Numbered from the stretch's first letter, positions 15,363 through 24,152 are shown. The stretch: DNA of 52,814 nucleotides from an uncultured Oscillospiraceae bacterium (GCA_944387845.1 CALXGH010000017.1:1-52814); one strand, 5' to 3'. A program made the numbers and translations. Notes: generated by a model from the letters alone, not told the origin.

Positions 15363-18287
15363 TTGAAAAAAGTCGGTCTTGACGTCGGGTCAACAACTAT
15401 TAAATGCGTTGTCCTCGACGAGAACGAAAATTTAATATTTGAGAGCTATCAGCGCCACTTCTCACGTATAAAAGAGATGACAGCCTCGCTGCTTGCCGAG
15501 ATCAAATCTCGCACAGGTGAGGGCAGTATCTCTTTATGTATGTCCGGCTCCGCCGGTATGGGTACTGCAGACTCTCTTAAAATACCATTTGTACAGGAAG
15601 TTTACGCCACCCGCCTTGCAGTAAAAAAATACATTCCGGATGCTGATGTTGTAATCGAACTCGGAGGCGAGGACGCTAAAATATTATTCCTAAATGGCGG
15701 TTTAGAAGTCAGAATGAACGGTTCCTGTGCTGGCGGTACAGGTGCGTTTATCGACCAGATGGCTTCCCTTTTGAATGTACAGCCTGATGAGCTCAATGAG
15801 CTTGCGAAGAAAAAGGAAAAACTTTATACAATAGCTTCTCGCTGCGGCGTTTTTGCGAAAAGCGATATTCAGCCTCTTTTGAATCAGGGTGCCGCCAGGT
15901 CCGATATAGCGGCAAGTATTTTCAGAGCTGTTGTCAACCAGACTATCGGTGGTCTTGCACAGGGCAGAAAGATTCAGGGAAATATAGTTTATCTAGGTGG
16001 CCCGCTCACCTTCTTTTCCGAACTCCGATCCAGTTTTGACGAAGTTTTAAACTGTAAAGGGCTCTGTCCTGATAATTCCCTTTATTTTGTTGCTCTTGGA
16101 GCCGCCATCTCCGCTGTCTCTGAGGAAATCAATATTGATGAGATGATCTCCAAAATTGAAAACAGCAAGGGTGAGGCTGGATATGCCTATCTGCCTCCTC
16201 TTTTCAGATCCCAGGAAGAATATGAAGCTTTTACTAAAAGGCACAAAAACAACTCAAGCCATATCAAATTTATAGAAAAGCCCTCGGGCAATATGTATCT
16301 TGGTGTTGACTCAGGCTCAACAACCGTAAAGGCTGTTGTGATAGACGAGGCCGGGAATATTCTAAAGCAGATCTATCGTCCTAACAGCGGAAACGCCACT
16401 GAGGTAATAAAATCCTTTCTACTTGAGGTTTACAATGAATTTCCCGACATAAAAATAAAATCCTCCGCTGTTACAGGCTATGGTGAGGAACTTTTGCGTA
16501 ATGCCTTCAATATCGATTTTGGCGTTGTTGAGACAATTGCACATTACAAGGCAGCGAAAAGCTTTATGCCAGATGTCGATTTCATTATCGATATCGGAGG
16601 TCAGGATATAAAGTGCTTCAAAATACAGGACGGTACCATTGGAAATATCTTTTTAAACGAAGCTTGTTCTTCAGGCTGCGGCTCATTTTTCCAGACATTT
16701 GCTAGCGCCCTGGGTTACAGCGCACAGGATTTTGCAAAGCTTGGTCTTATGGCTGACAAGCCTGTGGATCTGGGTTCAAGATGTACTGTATTTATGAACT
16801 CCTCAGTAAAACAGGCTCAGAAAGATGGAGCTACTATTGAAAACATATCCGCCGGCCTTTCTATAAGCGTTGTTAAAAACGCAATATATAAAGTAATAAG
16901 AGCTGCTTCTGCCGATGCTCTTGGTAAACATATAGTTGTACAGGGCGGCACTTTTAGAAACGATGCCGTTTTAAGAGCTTTTGAGATGGAGCTTGGCGCG
17001 GATGTAGTTCGCCCTGAGATTGCGGAAGTAATGGGTGCCTACGGCGCCGCTCTTTACGCTAAAGAAAATTCAAAGGCAGACAGGTCCTCTCTTATATCAA
17101 AAGAGGAACTTGAAAAGTTTACATACAAAACAGTGGCCACAGTCTGCAACGGATGCAACAATCACTGCCGGCTGACCATAACCACATTTGAGGGCGGTCG
17201 CCGGTTCATCGGCGGAAATAGATGCTCAAAGCCCACAGGTGTCAAAACAAATAGCGTAAAATACAATCTTTACGACTACAAACTGGAGCTTTTAAACGGA
17301 TACAGGACAAAGCACATTGTCCCAACCCGCGGCACTATTGGCCTTCCCATGGTTCTGAATATGTATGAGCTGCTGCCATTCTGGCATACTATTTTCACAT
17401 CCTTGGGCTTCGATGTTGTGGTCTCTCCCGAATCCAGCAGGGATATATTTTTAAGTGGACAGAGTACTATCCCTTCAGACACTGTTTGCTACCCAGCCAA
17501 GCTGGTTCATGGACATATGGAGTATCTTTTAAAGCAGGACATTGACGCTATATTCTATCCCTGCCTCAGCTACAATCTTGACGAAAAATTGGGCGATAAC
17601 CACTACAACTGCCCAGTTGTGGCCTATTATCCTGAGGTTATTGGCGCGAATATGGAGGAAATAAAAAATATTCTGTTTATAAATAACTCCTTTGGCATAC
17701 ACAATACTAAAACCTTTAAAAGGCATTTTTATGATATGCTCACAGCCCATTTTGGCTCATTTCCCAGGAAAGATGTTTCAAACGCCATAGATAAGGGCTA
17801 TGCAGAGAGAGAAAAATATCTGGCATTAGTCCGGGCAAAGGGCGAGGAATTCCTCAATATAGCGAAGGCTGAAAACCGTCAGGTAATTGTCCTTGCAGGC
17901 AGGCCATACCATGTAGATCCGGAGATAAATCACGGTATCGCAAACCTTATATGCGAGCTAGGCGCCATTGTTATAACTGAGGACTCCATATCAAACAGAG
18001 TGGAAAAATTCCGTACCAACGTCCTAAATCAGTGGACCTATCACTCAAGGATATACGCTGCGGCGAAATATATCGCCGAGTCTGGCAACAAAAACATTAA
18101 TCTTGTCCAGCTTGTGTCCTTCGGGTGTGGCCTTGATGCCATAACATCAGACGAAACCCGCAGCATACTCGAGGAAAAAGGTAGAATATACACACAGCTT
18201 AAAATCGATGAAATAGCAAATTTGGGCACATCCAAAATCAGGCTCAGAAGCCTGTTTGACGCTCTTAAGGAAGAGAGAGGTGAATAA
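15363..18287 (+). CDS. Large 2-hydroxyacyl-CoA dehydratase activase-like protein (two BadF/HgdC domains)
   Basis: 974 residues from TTG at 15363. That start is preferred over GTG 15351, because the latter lies inside a very strong AGAGGTGAT Shine-Dalgarno site and the family begins with KKVGLDVGSTT. Two ASKHA ATPase halves of the BadF/BadG/HgdC type lie at ~3-265 and ~312-570, each with a DxGSTT phosphate loop and an ELGGED or DIGGQD motif. Each half keeps the two cluster cysteines 39 residues apart (about 122/161 and 435/474), the spacing of the [4Fe-4S] ligands in HgdC. A CxxCxxxC motif near 595-602 and an HgdB-like region (DUF2229-like, ~650-960) follow. These proteins are thought to drive ATP-dependent electron transfer to a dehydratase-like partner; the substrate is unknown. 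The next gene supplies a second HgdB-like module. Confidence 0.85.
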   Translation: MKKVGLDVGSTTIKCVVLDENENLIFESYQRHFSRIKEMTASLLAEIKSRTGEGSISLCMSGSAGMGTADSLKIPFVQEVYATRLAVKKYIPDADVVIELGGEDAKILFLNGGLEVRMNGSCAGGTGAFIDQMASLLNVQPDELNELAKKKEKLYTIASRCGVFAKSDIQPLLNQGAARSDIAASIFRAVVNQTIGGLAQGRKIQGNIVYLGGPLTFFSELRSSFDEVLNCKGLCPDNSLYFVALGAAISAVSEEINIDEMISKIENSKGEAGYAYLPPLFRSQEEYEAFTKRHKNNSSHIKFIEKPSGNMYLGVDSGSTTVKAVVIDEAGNILKQIYRPNSGNATEVIKSFLLEVYNEFPDIKIKSSAVTGYGEELLRNAFNIDFGVVETIAHYKAAKSFMPDVDFIIDIGGQDIKCFKIQDGTIGNIFLNEACSSGCGSFFQTFASALGYSAQDFAKLGLMADKPVDLGSRCTVFMNSSVKQAQKDGATIENISAGLSISVVKNAIYKVIRAASADALGKHIVVQGGTFRNDAVLRAFEMELGADVVRPEIAEVMGAYGAALYAKENSKADRSSLISKEELEKFTYKTVATVCNGCNNHCRLTITTFEGGRRFIGGNRCSKPTGVKTNSVKYNLYDYKLELLNGYRTKHIVPTRGTIGLPMVLNMYELLPFWHTIFTSLGFDVVVSPESSRDIFLSGQSTIPSDTVCYPAKLVHGHMEYLLKQDIDAIFYPCLSYNLDEKLGDNHYNCPVVAYYPEVIGANMEEIKNILFINNSFGIHNTKTFKRHFYDMLTAHFGSFPRKDVSNAIDKGYAEREKYLALVRAKGEEFLNIAKAENRQVIVLAGRPYHVDPEINHGIANLICELGAIVITEDSISNRVEKFRTNVLNQWTYHSRIYAAAKYIAESGNKNINLVQLVSFGCGLDAITSDETRSILEEKGRIYTQLKIDEIANLGTSKIRLRSLFDALKEERGE

Positions 18288-18291
18288 CAAT

Positions 18292-19539
18292 ATGGAAAAA
18301 CCTATTTTTACAAAAGAAATGAAAAAGGATTATACCATACTTGCACCTAACATGCTTCCTGTGCATTTTAAACTCATTTCGAGAATTTTTCGGGCCTACG
18401 GGTACAAGACAGAGCTTTTAAGTACAACAGGCAAGGAGATATCTGACACTGGACTTAAATATGTTCACAACGACACATGTTATCCCGCTCTTCTTGTTAT
18501 TGGACAGCTCATTTCCGCCCTTCAAAGCGGAAAATACGACATACACAGGACGGCCCTTCTGATAACTCAGACAGGTGGAGGATGTAGGGCTTCAAACTAT
18601 ATATCTCTTCTTAGAAAGGCTTTGGATAAGGCGGATCTGGGGTTTGTGCCAGTTATCTCGCTGAACTTTGCCGGCACGGAAAAAAGCCCTGGCTTTAAGA
18701 TAACACCAATGATGTTTATAAAGCTTGTCTCAGCTGTTCTCTACGGCGATCTTCTCATGACGCTTAAAAACCAGACACAGCCCTATGAAAAAGAGCCCGG
18801 CAGTACTATCGCCCTTGTGGATTTCTGGGCCGAAAAGCTCGTAAACGATATGCAGAGCCCGAAATTTTTCAGTCGAAAAAATACCCTCAGAAATTATAAA
18901 ACAATAATTGAGAATTTTGCGAATCTGGACAGATATGACACAAAAAAGATGCGTGTTGGCATTGTAGGAGAAATTTATGTAAAATTTGCTCCTCTTGGAA
19001 ACAACAATCTGGAAGACTTTCTTCTGTCTGAAAACTGCGAGGTTGTCATGTCTGGGCTTCTGGACTTTTGTATGTACTGCGTGTATAACATGCTAGCAGA
19101 CAGGACCTACTACGGAGACGGTTCAAAGTTTAAAAGCAGGATAATTCGTGCTGTGTTCAAATACCTACTAAACCGCCAGAAGGATATAATAAACTCCATA
19201 AAAACTTACAGCGATTTCACAGCTCCCAGCGATTTCCGTCATGTCATTTCCCTGACCGACGGCTATATCAGCACCGCAACAAAAATGGGCGAAGGCTGGC
19301 TGCTCACCGCTGAGATGCTTGAGCTGATAGACTCTGGAGTAAATAACATCATATGTGCCCAGCCTTTTGGTTGTCTTCCAAACCATATTTGCGGCAGGGG
19401 CATGATGAAACTCATAAAAGACAAACATCCTGATGTAAACCTTGTGGCTATAGACTATGACCCAGGTGCCACAAAAGTAAATCAAGAAAACAGAATAAAA
19501 CTCATGCTTTCCATTGGTAGGGAACAGATGGTATCATAA
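18292..19539 (+). CDS. HgdB-like 2-hydroxyacyl-CoA dehydratase component, partner of the activase
   Basis: 415 residues from ATG 18292, just 4 bases after the activase stop, with GAGAGGTGA as ribosome site; a longer frame starting at 18256 overlaps the activase and lacks a site. Conserved cysteine segments typical of HgdB/DUF2229 proteins are present: VHNDTCYPALLVIGQL, TQTGGGCRASNY and CAQPFGCLPNHICGRGMMK, probable ligands of an iron-sulfur cluster. In many Firmicutes I recall this module fused to the end of the activase in one chain of about 1400 residues; here the two add up to 1389. The tight spacing suggests a stoichiometric complex. The substrate is not known, and no CoA-transferase gene lies nearby. 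Confidence 0.8.
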   Translation: MEKPIFTKEMKKDYTILAPNMLPVHFKLISRIFRAYGYKTELLSTTGKEISDTGLKYVHNDTCYPALLVIGQLISALQSGKYDIHRTALLITQTGGGCRASNYISLLRKALDKADLGFVPVISLNFAGTEKSPGFKITPMMFIKLVSAVLYGDLLMTLKNQTQPYEKEPGSTIALVDFWAEKLVNDMQSPKFFSRKNTLRNYKTIIENFANLDRYDTKKMRVGIVGEIYVKFAPLGNNNLEDFLLSENCEVVMSGLLDFCMYCVYNMLADRTYYGDGSKFKSRIIRAVFKYLLNRQKDIINSIKTYSDFTAPSDFRHVISLTDGYISTATKMGEGWLLTAEMLELIDSGVNNIICAQPFGCLPNHICGRGMMKLIKDKHPDVNLVAIDYDPGATKVNQENRIKLMLSIGREQMVS

Positions 19540-19546
19540 CAAACCA

Positions 19547-19575
19547 CGGCCGGCCCGGAGCGGACCGGCCGTTTT
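19547..19575 (+). terminator. Terminator of the activase operon
   Basis: A 10-bp GC-rich stem (19547-19556 with 19562-19571, one G-U pair) and a 5-base loop, followed by TTTT. It starts 7 bases after the stop of the dehydratase-like gene. Confidence 0.82.
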
Positions 19576-19580
19576 CTCAC

Positions 19581-19634
19581 TTTACATAGATTTTACATAA
19601 CTTTTACCTAACTGCTGTTTCATTTTTTTATATA
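19581..19634 (+). promoter_or_regulatory. Pho-box-like operator and promoter of the Na+/Pi cotransporter gene
   Basis: TTTACA at 19581-19586, TTTACA at 19592-19597 and TTTACC at 19603-19608 are spaced exactly 11 bases apart. A fourth, degenerate position would be 19614-19619, followed 9 bases later by TATATA (19629-19634) as -10. This matches the geometry before pstS. PhoP-type regulators bind such repeats. Transcription would then start near 19641, leaving a leader of about 155 bases. Confidence 0.68.
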
Positions 19635-19672
19635 TTGAAGTATTTTTACATAGGGGAATAAAATAGGGAAAA

Positions 19673-19720
19673 ATGCGCAATCATTTTTTCAATACTGATA
19701 CAAATGTATTCCTCATATAA
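19673..19720 (+). CDS. Possible 15-residue leader peptide upstream of the Na+/Pi cotransporter
   Basis: ATG at 19673 opens a 15-codon frame, MRNHFFNTDTNVFLI, ending in TAA at 19718-19720. A weak AGGGA site lies 4-5 bases upstream. The stop abuts the first base of a terminator stem at 19721. The position between promoter and terminator is what a translation-coupled attenuator would look like, but the peptide shows no run of a single amino acid. It could be chance in an AT-rich leader. Confidence 0.3.
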   Translation: MRNHFFNTDTNVFLI

Positions 19721-19759
19721 AATAAGTACCTTCAAAGATCTGAAAGGTCTTATTTTTTT
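19721..19759 (+). terminator. Intrinsic terminator inside the nptA leader (possible attenuator)
   Basis: AATAAG (19721-19726) pairs with CTTATT (19749-19754) and ACCTT (19728-19732) with AAGGT (19744-19748), one bulged T between them, then seven T (19753-19759). The cotransporter start codon is only 37 bases further on and its ribosome site (AGGGGGAA, 19779-19786) lies after the T run. Transcripts from the Pho promoter must pass this structure. Confidence 0.62.
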
Positions 19760-19795
19760 GATCAGCAATAAACCTTACAGGGGGAATATATTATT

Positions 19796-21442
19796 ATGGA
19801 ATCGACAGTTATTTTAGGTCTTCTTGGCGGGCTTGCCCTTTTCCTTTATGGCATGCACATGACAAGCTCAGGTCTTGAAGCCGCTGCCGGAAACAAAATG
19901 AAGAAAATTTTGGAGCGTCTGACCTCAAACCGTTTTCTTGGCATACTGGTCGGCGCCCTTATTACTGCGGCAATACAGTCCTCATCAGCTGTAACCGTAA
20001 TGGTTGTTGGTTTTGTTAACTCAAAACTTATGACATTGAAGCAGGCCATCTGGGTAATAATGGGTGCGAACATCGGTACCACCATTACCGGTCAGCTTAT
20101 CGCTCTTGATGTAGGTATGCTGGCTCCGATTTTTGCCATAACTGGTGTTGTAATGGTAGTATTCATGAAAAAGCCAAAGTTCCATCATCTTGGCCAGATT
20201 CTTGCAGGTCTCGGTATCCTCTTCATAGGAATGGATACAATGAGCAGTGCCATGGCTCCTCTGCGCGATGTACCGGAATTTGTAAATCTTCTCACAAAAT
20301 TTTCAAATCCCGTTATTGGCATACTGTTTGGCGCAATCTTCACAGCCATTATACAGTCCTCAGCAGCTTCCATCGGTATACTCCAGGGTCTTGCTATGAA
20401 TGGTCTTATAGACCTGTCAAACGCGGTATTCGTACTTTTCGGTCAGAATATTGGTACATGTATCACAGCGGTTCTCGCATCTATCGGTACAAGCCGCAAT
20501 GCGAAAAGAACAACTATCATGCACCTTATGTTCAACGTAATAGGAACATTTATATTCACAATTTTGTGTATCGTTACACCTGTAACATCTCTTGTTGCGT
20601 CTCTCTCTCCTGACAACGTTGCCGGACAGATCGCAAATATGCACACTATCTTCAACGTTGCCACTACTATAATACTTCTGCCTTTCGGCACACAGCTTGT
20701 AAAGCTCTCTACCAAAATACTTCCAGAGACAAAAGACGAGGAAAAATCAGGACGCGAACTTCTCTTCATCAAGCCATTGTCCTCTGGCGAGCATCTTCAG
20801 CTGGGTACTTTTTCCATCGCTGCAACCAATGTCAGAAGCGAGCTCTCACGTATGCTCTCCATGGCTCTTGAAAATGTATCCTCAAGTTATGACTCGATAC
20901 TCAATCAAGACCCGTCTCAGCTTGAAAAGATAACAGAACGTGAGCAGTACATTGATTATCTCAACAAGGAGATAACAAAATACATTTCGGATGTTATGCC
21001 ACATGTATACAGTGAGGCTGACTCATCTCTGCTGAATTCACTGTTCAAGATATCTGGCGACATAGAGAGAATTGCTGACCATGCTACAAATATAGTTGAG
21101 TATTCTGTAATGCTCAAAGATAAAAACACGTCATTTTCTGAGTCTGCTATGGAGGAAATATACGAGATGAAGCGGCTGGACATCCAGGCAATAAGTGCTC
21201 TTTCCGATCTTCCATGCCTGTCAGAATCTGAGTTTGCTGAAATCACTGACCTTGAAAAGAATATAGATCACACCACCTCCGGCTTTATCAATAATCAGCT
21301 GGGCAGGATAAGGGATCGGGTCTGCTCCGACGAAGCATGTGTGCTGTATACAAAGCTTCTGACAGACTTTGAGAGAATTGGGGATCACGCTCTTAACATA
21401 GCCGAGTCTCTGGCAAATAAAACAGAAATAGAACATGTATAA
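19796..21442 (+). CDS. Na+/phosphate cotransporter (NptA/PNaS family) with PhoU-like tail
   Basis: 548 residues. The membrane part (~1-310) contains the inverted repeat with the two hallmark motifs QSSSA (61-65) and QSSAA (187-191), which form the Na+/Pi site of SLC34-like transporters. The cytoplasmic C-terminal part (~345-545) is a PhoU-like helical domain with two ERIADHATN/ERIGDHALN stretches, the layout common in bacterial Na/Pi cotransporters. The protein imports Pi at low affinity, though some homologues export it. ATG 19796 has AGGGGGAA. A TTTACA-N5 array and a leader terminator lie upstream, so expression is probably tied to Pi status through the regulator at 9599 (inference). Confidence 0.92.
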   Translation: MESTVILGLLGGLALFLYGMHMTSSGLEAAAGNKMKKILERLTSNRFLGILVGALITAAIQSSSAVTVMVVGFVNSKLMTLKQAIWVIMGANIGTTITGQLIALDVGMLAPIFAITGVVMVVFMKKPKFHHLGQILAGLGILFIGMDTMSSAMAPLRDVPEFVNLLTKFSNPVIGILFGAIFTAIIQSSAASIGILQGLAMNGLIDLSNAVFVLFGQNIGTCITAVLASIGTSRNAKRTTIMHLMFNVIGTFIFTILCIVTPVTSLVASLSPDNVAGQIANMHTIFNVATTIILLPFGTQLVKLSTKILPETKDEEKSGRELLFIKPLSSGEHLQLGTFSIAATNVRSELSRMLSMALENVSSSYDSILNQDPSQLEKITEREQYIDYLNKEITKYISDVMPHVYSEADSSLLNSLFKISGDIERIADHATNIVEYSVMLKDKNTSFSESAMEEIYEMKRLDIQAISALSDLPCLSESEFAEITDLEKNIDHTTSGFINNQLGRIRDRVCSDEACVLYTKLLTDFERIGDHALNIAESLANKTEIEHV

Positions 21443-21446
21443 TAAC

Positions 21447-21477
21447 AATCGCCGGCATTTTTGCCGGCGATTATTTT
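21447..21477 (+). terminator. Terminator of the Na+/Pi cotransporter gene
   Basis: An 11-bp stem (21447-21457 with 21462-21472), TTTT loop, followed by ATTTT. Starts 5 bases after the stop. Confidence 0.85.
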
Positions 21478-21482
21478 ATATA

Positions 21483-21515
21483 AGGGCGGGCGGCTTTACT
21501 GTCTGCCCTGTTTTT
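21483..21515 (+). terminator. Second, tandem terminator before the mnmG promoter
   Basis: A 9-bp stem (21483-21491 with 21501-21509, two G-U pairs) and a 9-base loop, then GTTTTT. It would catch read-through from the first terminator and insulate mnmG, whose promoter starts two bases further on. Confidence 0.65.
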
Positions 21516-21516
21516 G

Positions 21517-21545
21517 TTGCATTTTAAGATGTTTTATACTAAAAT
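21517..21545 (+). promoter_or_regulatory. Promoter of mnmG
   Basis: TTGCAT (21517-21522), 17 bases, TAAAAT (21540-21545): a good vegetative sigma-type promoter 28 bases before the TTG start. Confidence 0.68.
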
Positions 21546-21572
21546 CTTCTTGTTAATGGTAGGTGATATAAA

Positions 21573-23435
21573 TTGGATTATACTGCTGGAACCTGTGATG
21601 TAGCTGTCATCGGCGCAGGTCATGCCGGGATCGAGGCCGCTCTAGCGTCAGCTCGACTCGGTCTCAAAACAGTTTGTTTTACTATAAATTTAGACGCCAT
21701 AGGCAATATGCCATGCAATCCAGCAATTGGTGGCACAGGTAAAGGCCATCTTGTAAGAGAGCTTGACGCTCTCGGCGGCGAGATGGGTAAGGCCGCCGAT
21801 AAAGCCTGTATACAGTACAGAACCCTGAACCGTGGAAAAGGCCCCGCCGTCCATTCTCTCCGGGCTCAGGCCGACAGGCGTGAGTACCAGAAGGTTATGA
21901 AGCACACGCTGGAACTGTGTCCGAATCTTCTTGTGAAACAAGCTGAAGTAACGGATATCGGCGTTGAAGACGGCCGTGTAACTTTCGTAAAGACAAATAC
22001 AGGAGCTACCTTTTACTGCAAAGCTGCGGTCATCTGCACCGGAACATATTTAAACGGCAAGATAATAATAGGAGATGTGGCAAAAGAAAGCGGCCCTGAC
22101 GGTCTCTTCCCCTCAAAACCTTTAGGTGAAAAGCTCCGAGATCTTGGCCTCAGTATGCGCCGTTTTAAAACGGGCACACCCCCAAGAGTAAACGCCAGGT
22201 CCGTTGATTTTTCAAAAATGGAAATTCAGCCTGGTGATACTGATCCAGAGCCATTTTCTTTCTCAACCAAAAAAACTCCTGAAAACAAAGCGGTCTGCTA
22301 TCTCACTTATACAAACGAGGATACACACAGCATAATAAGGGCAAATCTTGACAGATCTCCTCTCTATAACGGAATGATATCAAGTACCGGCCCCCGGTAT
22401 TGTCCTTCAATAGAGACTAAAATTGTTACATTTCCTGATAAAAAGCGCCACCAGCTTTTTGTTGAGCCAATGGGTCTTGATACTGAAGAGCTCTATATTC
22501 AGGGCTTCTCATCTTCTTTGCCGGAGGATGTGCAGATAAAAATGCTCCATACCATACCGGGCCTTGAAAACGCTGAGATGATGCGTACAGCCTACGCCAT
22601 AGAATATGACTGCATAGACCCTCTTGAACTGTATCCGACCCTTGAGACGAAAAAAATATCCGGTCTCTACGGCGCTGGCCAGTTTAACGGTTCTTCAGGA
22701 TATGAAGAGGCCGCCGTTCAGGGCTTTGTGGCTGGCGTAAACGCCGCGCTGAAAATACTCGGCCGGGAACCCATGATCCTTGACAGATCCACAAGCTACA
22801 TCGGCACCCTCATTGACGATCTTGTTACAAAAGGCACAAACGAACCTTATAGAATGATGACGTCCAGAAGTGAATACAGGCTTCTCCATCGCCAGGATAA
22901 CGCTGACCAACGTCTTAGCGGAATAGGCCATGATATAGGCCTTGTCTCTGACGAGCGGTACCAGGAAGTGCTTGACAAATACGTAAAAGTGGACAGTGAA
23001 ATAGCCCGCCTTAAAAGCACATATATCGGCCCCACACCAGAGCTCTGCCGCCTTATGGAGGAACGCGGCACGCCGCCCCCTTCATCTGGCACATCTCTTG
23101 CCGCTCTTATATGCCGGCCTCAGCTCGACTATGAGTGTCTCGCGCCTTTTGACAAGGACAGGCCTTCCCTGCCGGCTGCCATAACCACAGAGGTTGAAAT
23201 TTGCCTTAAATACGCGGGATATATTGAAAAGCAGTTGAAGCAGGTTGAGGATTTCAAAAAACTGGAGTCAAGAAAACTGCCTAAGGACATTGATTACAGC
23301 CAAATCTCAGGGCTGCGGCTGGAGGCGAGACAAAAACTTGATATGATGAAGCCTGACAATATGGGACAGGCATCCAGAATCTCAGGTATTTCTCCGGCTG
23401 ATATCGCCGCTTTGATGATATATCTTGGAAAGTGA
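21573..23435 (+). CDS. mnmG: tRNA uridine-5-carboxymethylaminomethyl modification enzyme MnmG (GidA)
   Basis: 620 residues, normal length. The FAD-binding motif [14 protein letters not shown] lies near 12, followed by the GidA signatures [28 protein letters not shown] and [13 protein letters not shown], and the C-terminal helical domain that contacts MnmE and tRNA ([18 protein letters not shown]). With MnmE it modifies U34 of tRNAs reading two-codon boxes. The start is TTG at 21573, supported by AGGTGATAT at 21561-21569. mnmE is not in the window and gidB/rsmG does not follow, so the gene is away from the usual origin-proximal cluster. I see no terminator directly after the stop. Confidence 0.95.
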   Translation: MDYTAGTCDVAVIGAGHAGIEAALASARLGLKTVCFTINLDAIGNMPCNPAIGGTGKGHLVRELDALGGEMGKAADKACIQYRTLNRGKGPAVHSLRAQADRREYQKVMKHTLELCPNLLVKQAEVTDIGVEDGRVTFVKTNTGATFYCKAAVICTGTYLNGKIIIGDVAKESGPDGLFPSKPLGEKLRDLGLSMRRFKTGTPPRVNARSVDFSKMEIQPGDTDPEPFSFSTKKTPENKAVCYLTYTNEDTHSIIRANLDRSPLYNGMISSTGPRYCPSIETKIVTFPDKKRHQLFVEPMGLDTEELYIQGFSSSLPEDVQIKMLHTIPGLENAEMMRTAYAIEYDCIDPLELYPTLETKKISGLYGAGQFNGSSGYEEAAVQGFVAGVNAALKILGREPMILDRSTSYIGTLIDDLVTKGTNEPYRMMTSRSEYRLLHRQDNADQRLSGIGHDIGLVSDERYQEVLDKYVKVDSEIARLKSTYIGPTPELCRLMEERGTPPPSSGTSLAALICRPQLDYECLAPFDKDRPSLPAAITTEVEICLKYAGYIEKQLKQVEDFKKLESRKLPKDIDYSQISGLRLEARQKLDMMKPDNMGQASRISGISPADIAALMIYLGK

Positions 23436-23562
23436 TTTTTTCAAAAATATTATGGCGCCTGTTGCGCTAAATATGGGCATTCAGGAAATCTTCCGCTTAC
23501 CTGTATTTGGTGTTAAAAATATGTAAAATTATTTTTAAAGTCCCTTTAAGGTAAAAATATGC

Positions 23563-23591
23563 TTTACATCATAGTATTGTTATGATAAAAT
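23563..23591 (+). promoter_or_regulatory. Promoter of rpsO
   Basis: TTTACA (23563-23568), 17 bases, TAAAAT (23586-23591) with a TG just upstream of the -10. It leaves a leader of about 100 bases before rpsO, long enough for S15 autoregulation as known in other bacteria; I could not derive a convincing pseudoknot by eye. The rest of 23436-23562 shows nothing clear. Confidence 0.65.
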
Positions 23592-23701
23592 GTATAAGCT
23601 TTAGCCCTATATCTTAGTTTCCGGATATAAGCCGCTTTTGTGGTGCCTTTCCGCCGGATACTCAGATTTTTGGGTATAATAAAAGAAAGGAAGTAAATCA
23701 A

Positions 23702-23968
23702 ATGATCACAAAGGAACAGAAAACCGCTGTTATCGAAAACAACCGCAGATCCGAAAACGACACAGGTTCACCTGAGGTTCAGATCGCTATTCTCACAGAG
23801 CGTATCAACCAGCTCACAGAGCACCTGAAAGTACACAAGAAGGACAACCACAGCCGTCTTGGTATGTACAAGATGATCGGTAAGCGCCGCAGCCTCCTTG
23901 ATTATCTTGCAAAGAAAGATATCGAGCGTTACAGAGCCTGCATCGCAAAACTGGGTATCAGAAAGTAA
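23702..23968 (+). CDS. rpsO: 30S ribosomal protein S15
   Basis: 88 residues, the standard S15 length, four-helix protein binding the central domain of 16S rRNA. Signatures: [25 protein letters not shown] and [28 protein letters not shown] precedes the ATG. Codons are of the highly expressed type. rpsO is followed by a terminator and then pnp, the same order as in Escherichia coli and Bacillus. Confidence 0.98.
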   Translation: MITKEQKTAVIENNRRSENDTGSPEVQIAILTERINQLTEHLKVHKKDNHSRLGMYKMIGKRRSLLDYLAKKDIERYRACIAKLGIRK

Positions 23969-23999
23969 TCAAAAAAGCGAGAATGCTCGCTGTCAGATT

Positions 24000-24029
24000 C
24001 AGGCGGGTAATTTTTGCCCGCCTGTTTAT
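24000..24029 (+). terminator. Terminator after rpsO
   Basis: An 8-bp GC-rich stem (24000-24007 with 24017-24024) followed by TTTATTT. It lies between rpsO and the pnp leader. A weaker GCGAG/CTCGC hairpin at about 23977-23991 precedes it. Confidence 0.7.
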
Positions 24030-24041
24030 TTAAAACACAAA

Positions 24042-24132
24042 AGAGACGGGTCGGCTGTACCTTATAGCAGTTGAAAGGGCGCTGAAATCTTCAGCATCGT
24101 TTCAACTTCTAAAAGGAAGCCGGCTCCCCTCT
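24042..24132 (+). promoter_or_regulatory. Structured 5' leader of pnp
   Basis: Three nested pairings are visible: 24048-24056 with 24118-24126 (9 bp with G-U pairs, extended outward by AGAG/CTCT), AGTTGAAA 24069-24076 with TTTCAACT 24100-24107, and GCTGAA 24081-24086 with TTCAGC 24090-24095. They make one long interrupted stem ending about 10 bases before the pnp ribosome site. In Escherichia coli the pnp leader forms a stem cut by RNase III, which allows PNPase autoregulation; a similar role here is inference. Confidence 0.6.
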
Positions 24133-24152
24133 ATAAAGAAAGGAGCAAAAAA

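Noticed and set aside
18256..18291. Upstream extension of the HgdB-like gene overlapping the activase
   Set aside because: No ribosome site for the extended start, while ATG 18292 has GAGAGGTGA at proper spacing.
23671..23680. TGGGTATAAT close before rpsO as a second promoter
   Set aside because: Perfect -10 hexamer but no -35 at any allowed spacing, and a much better promoter lies at 23563-23591.
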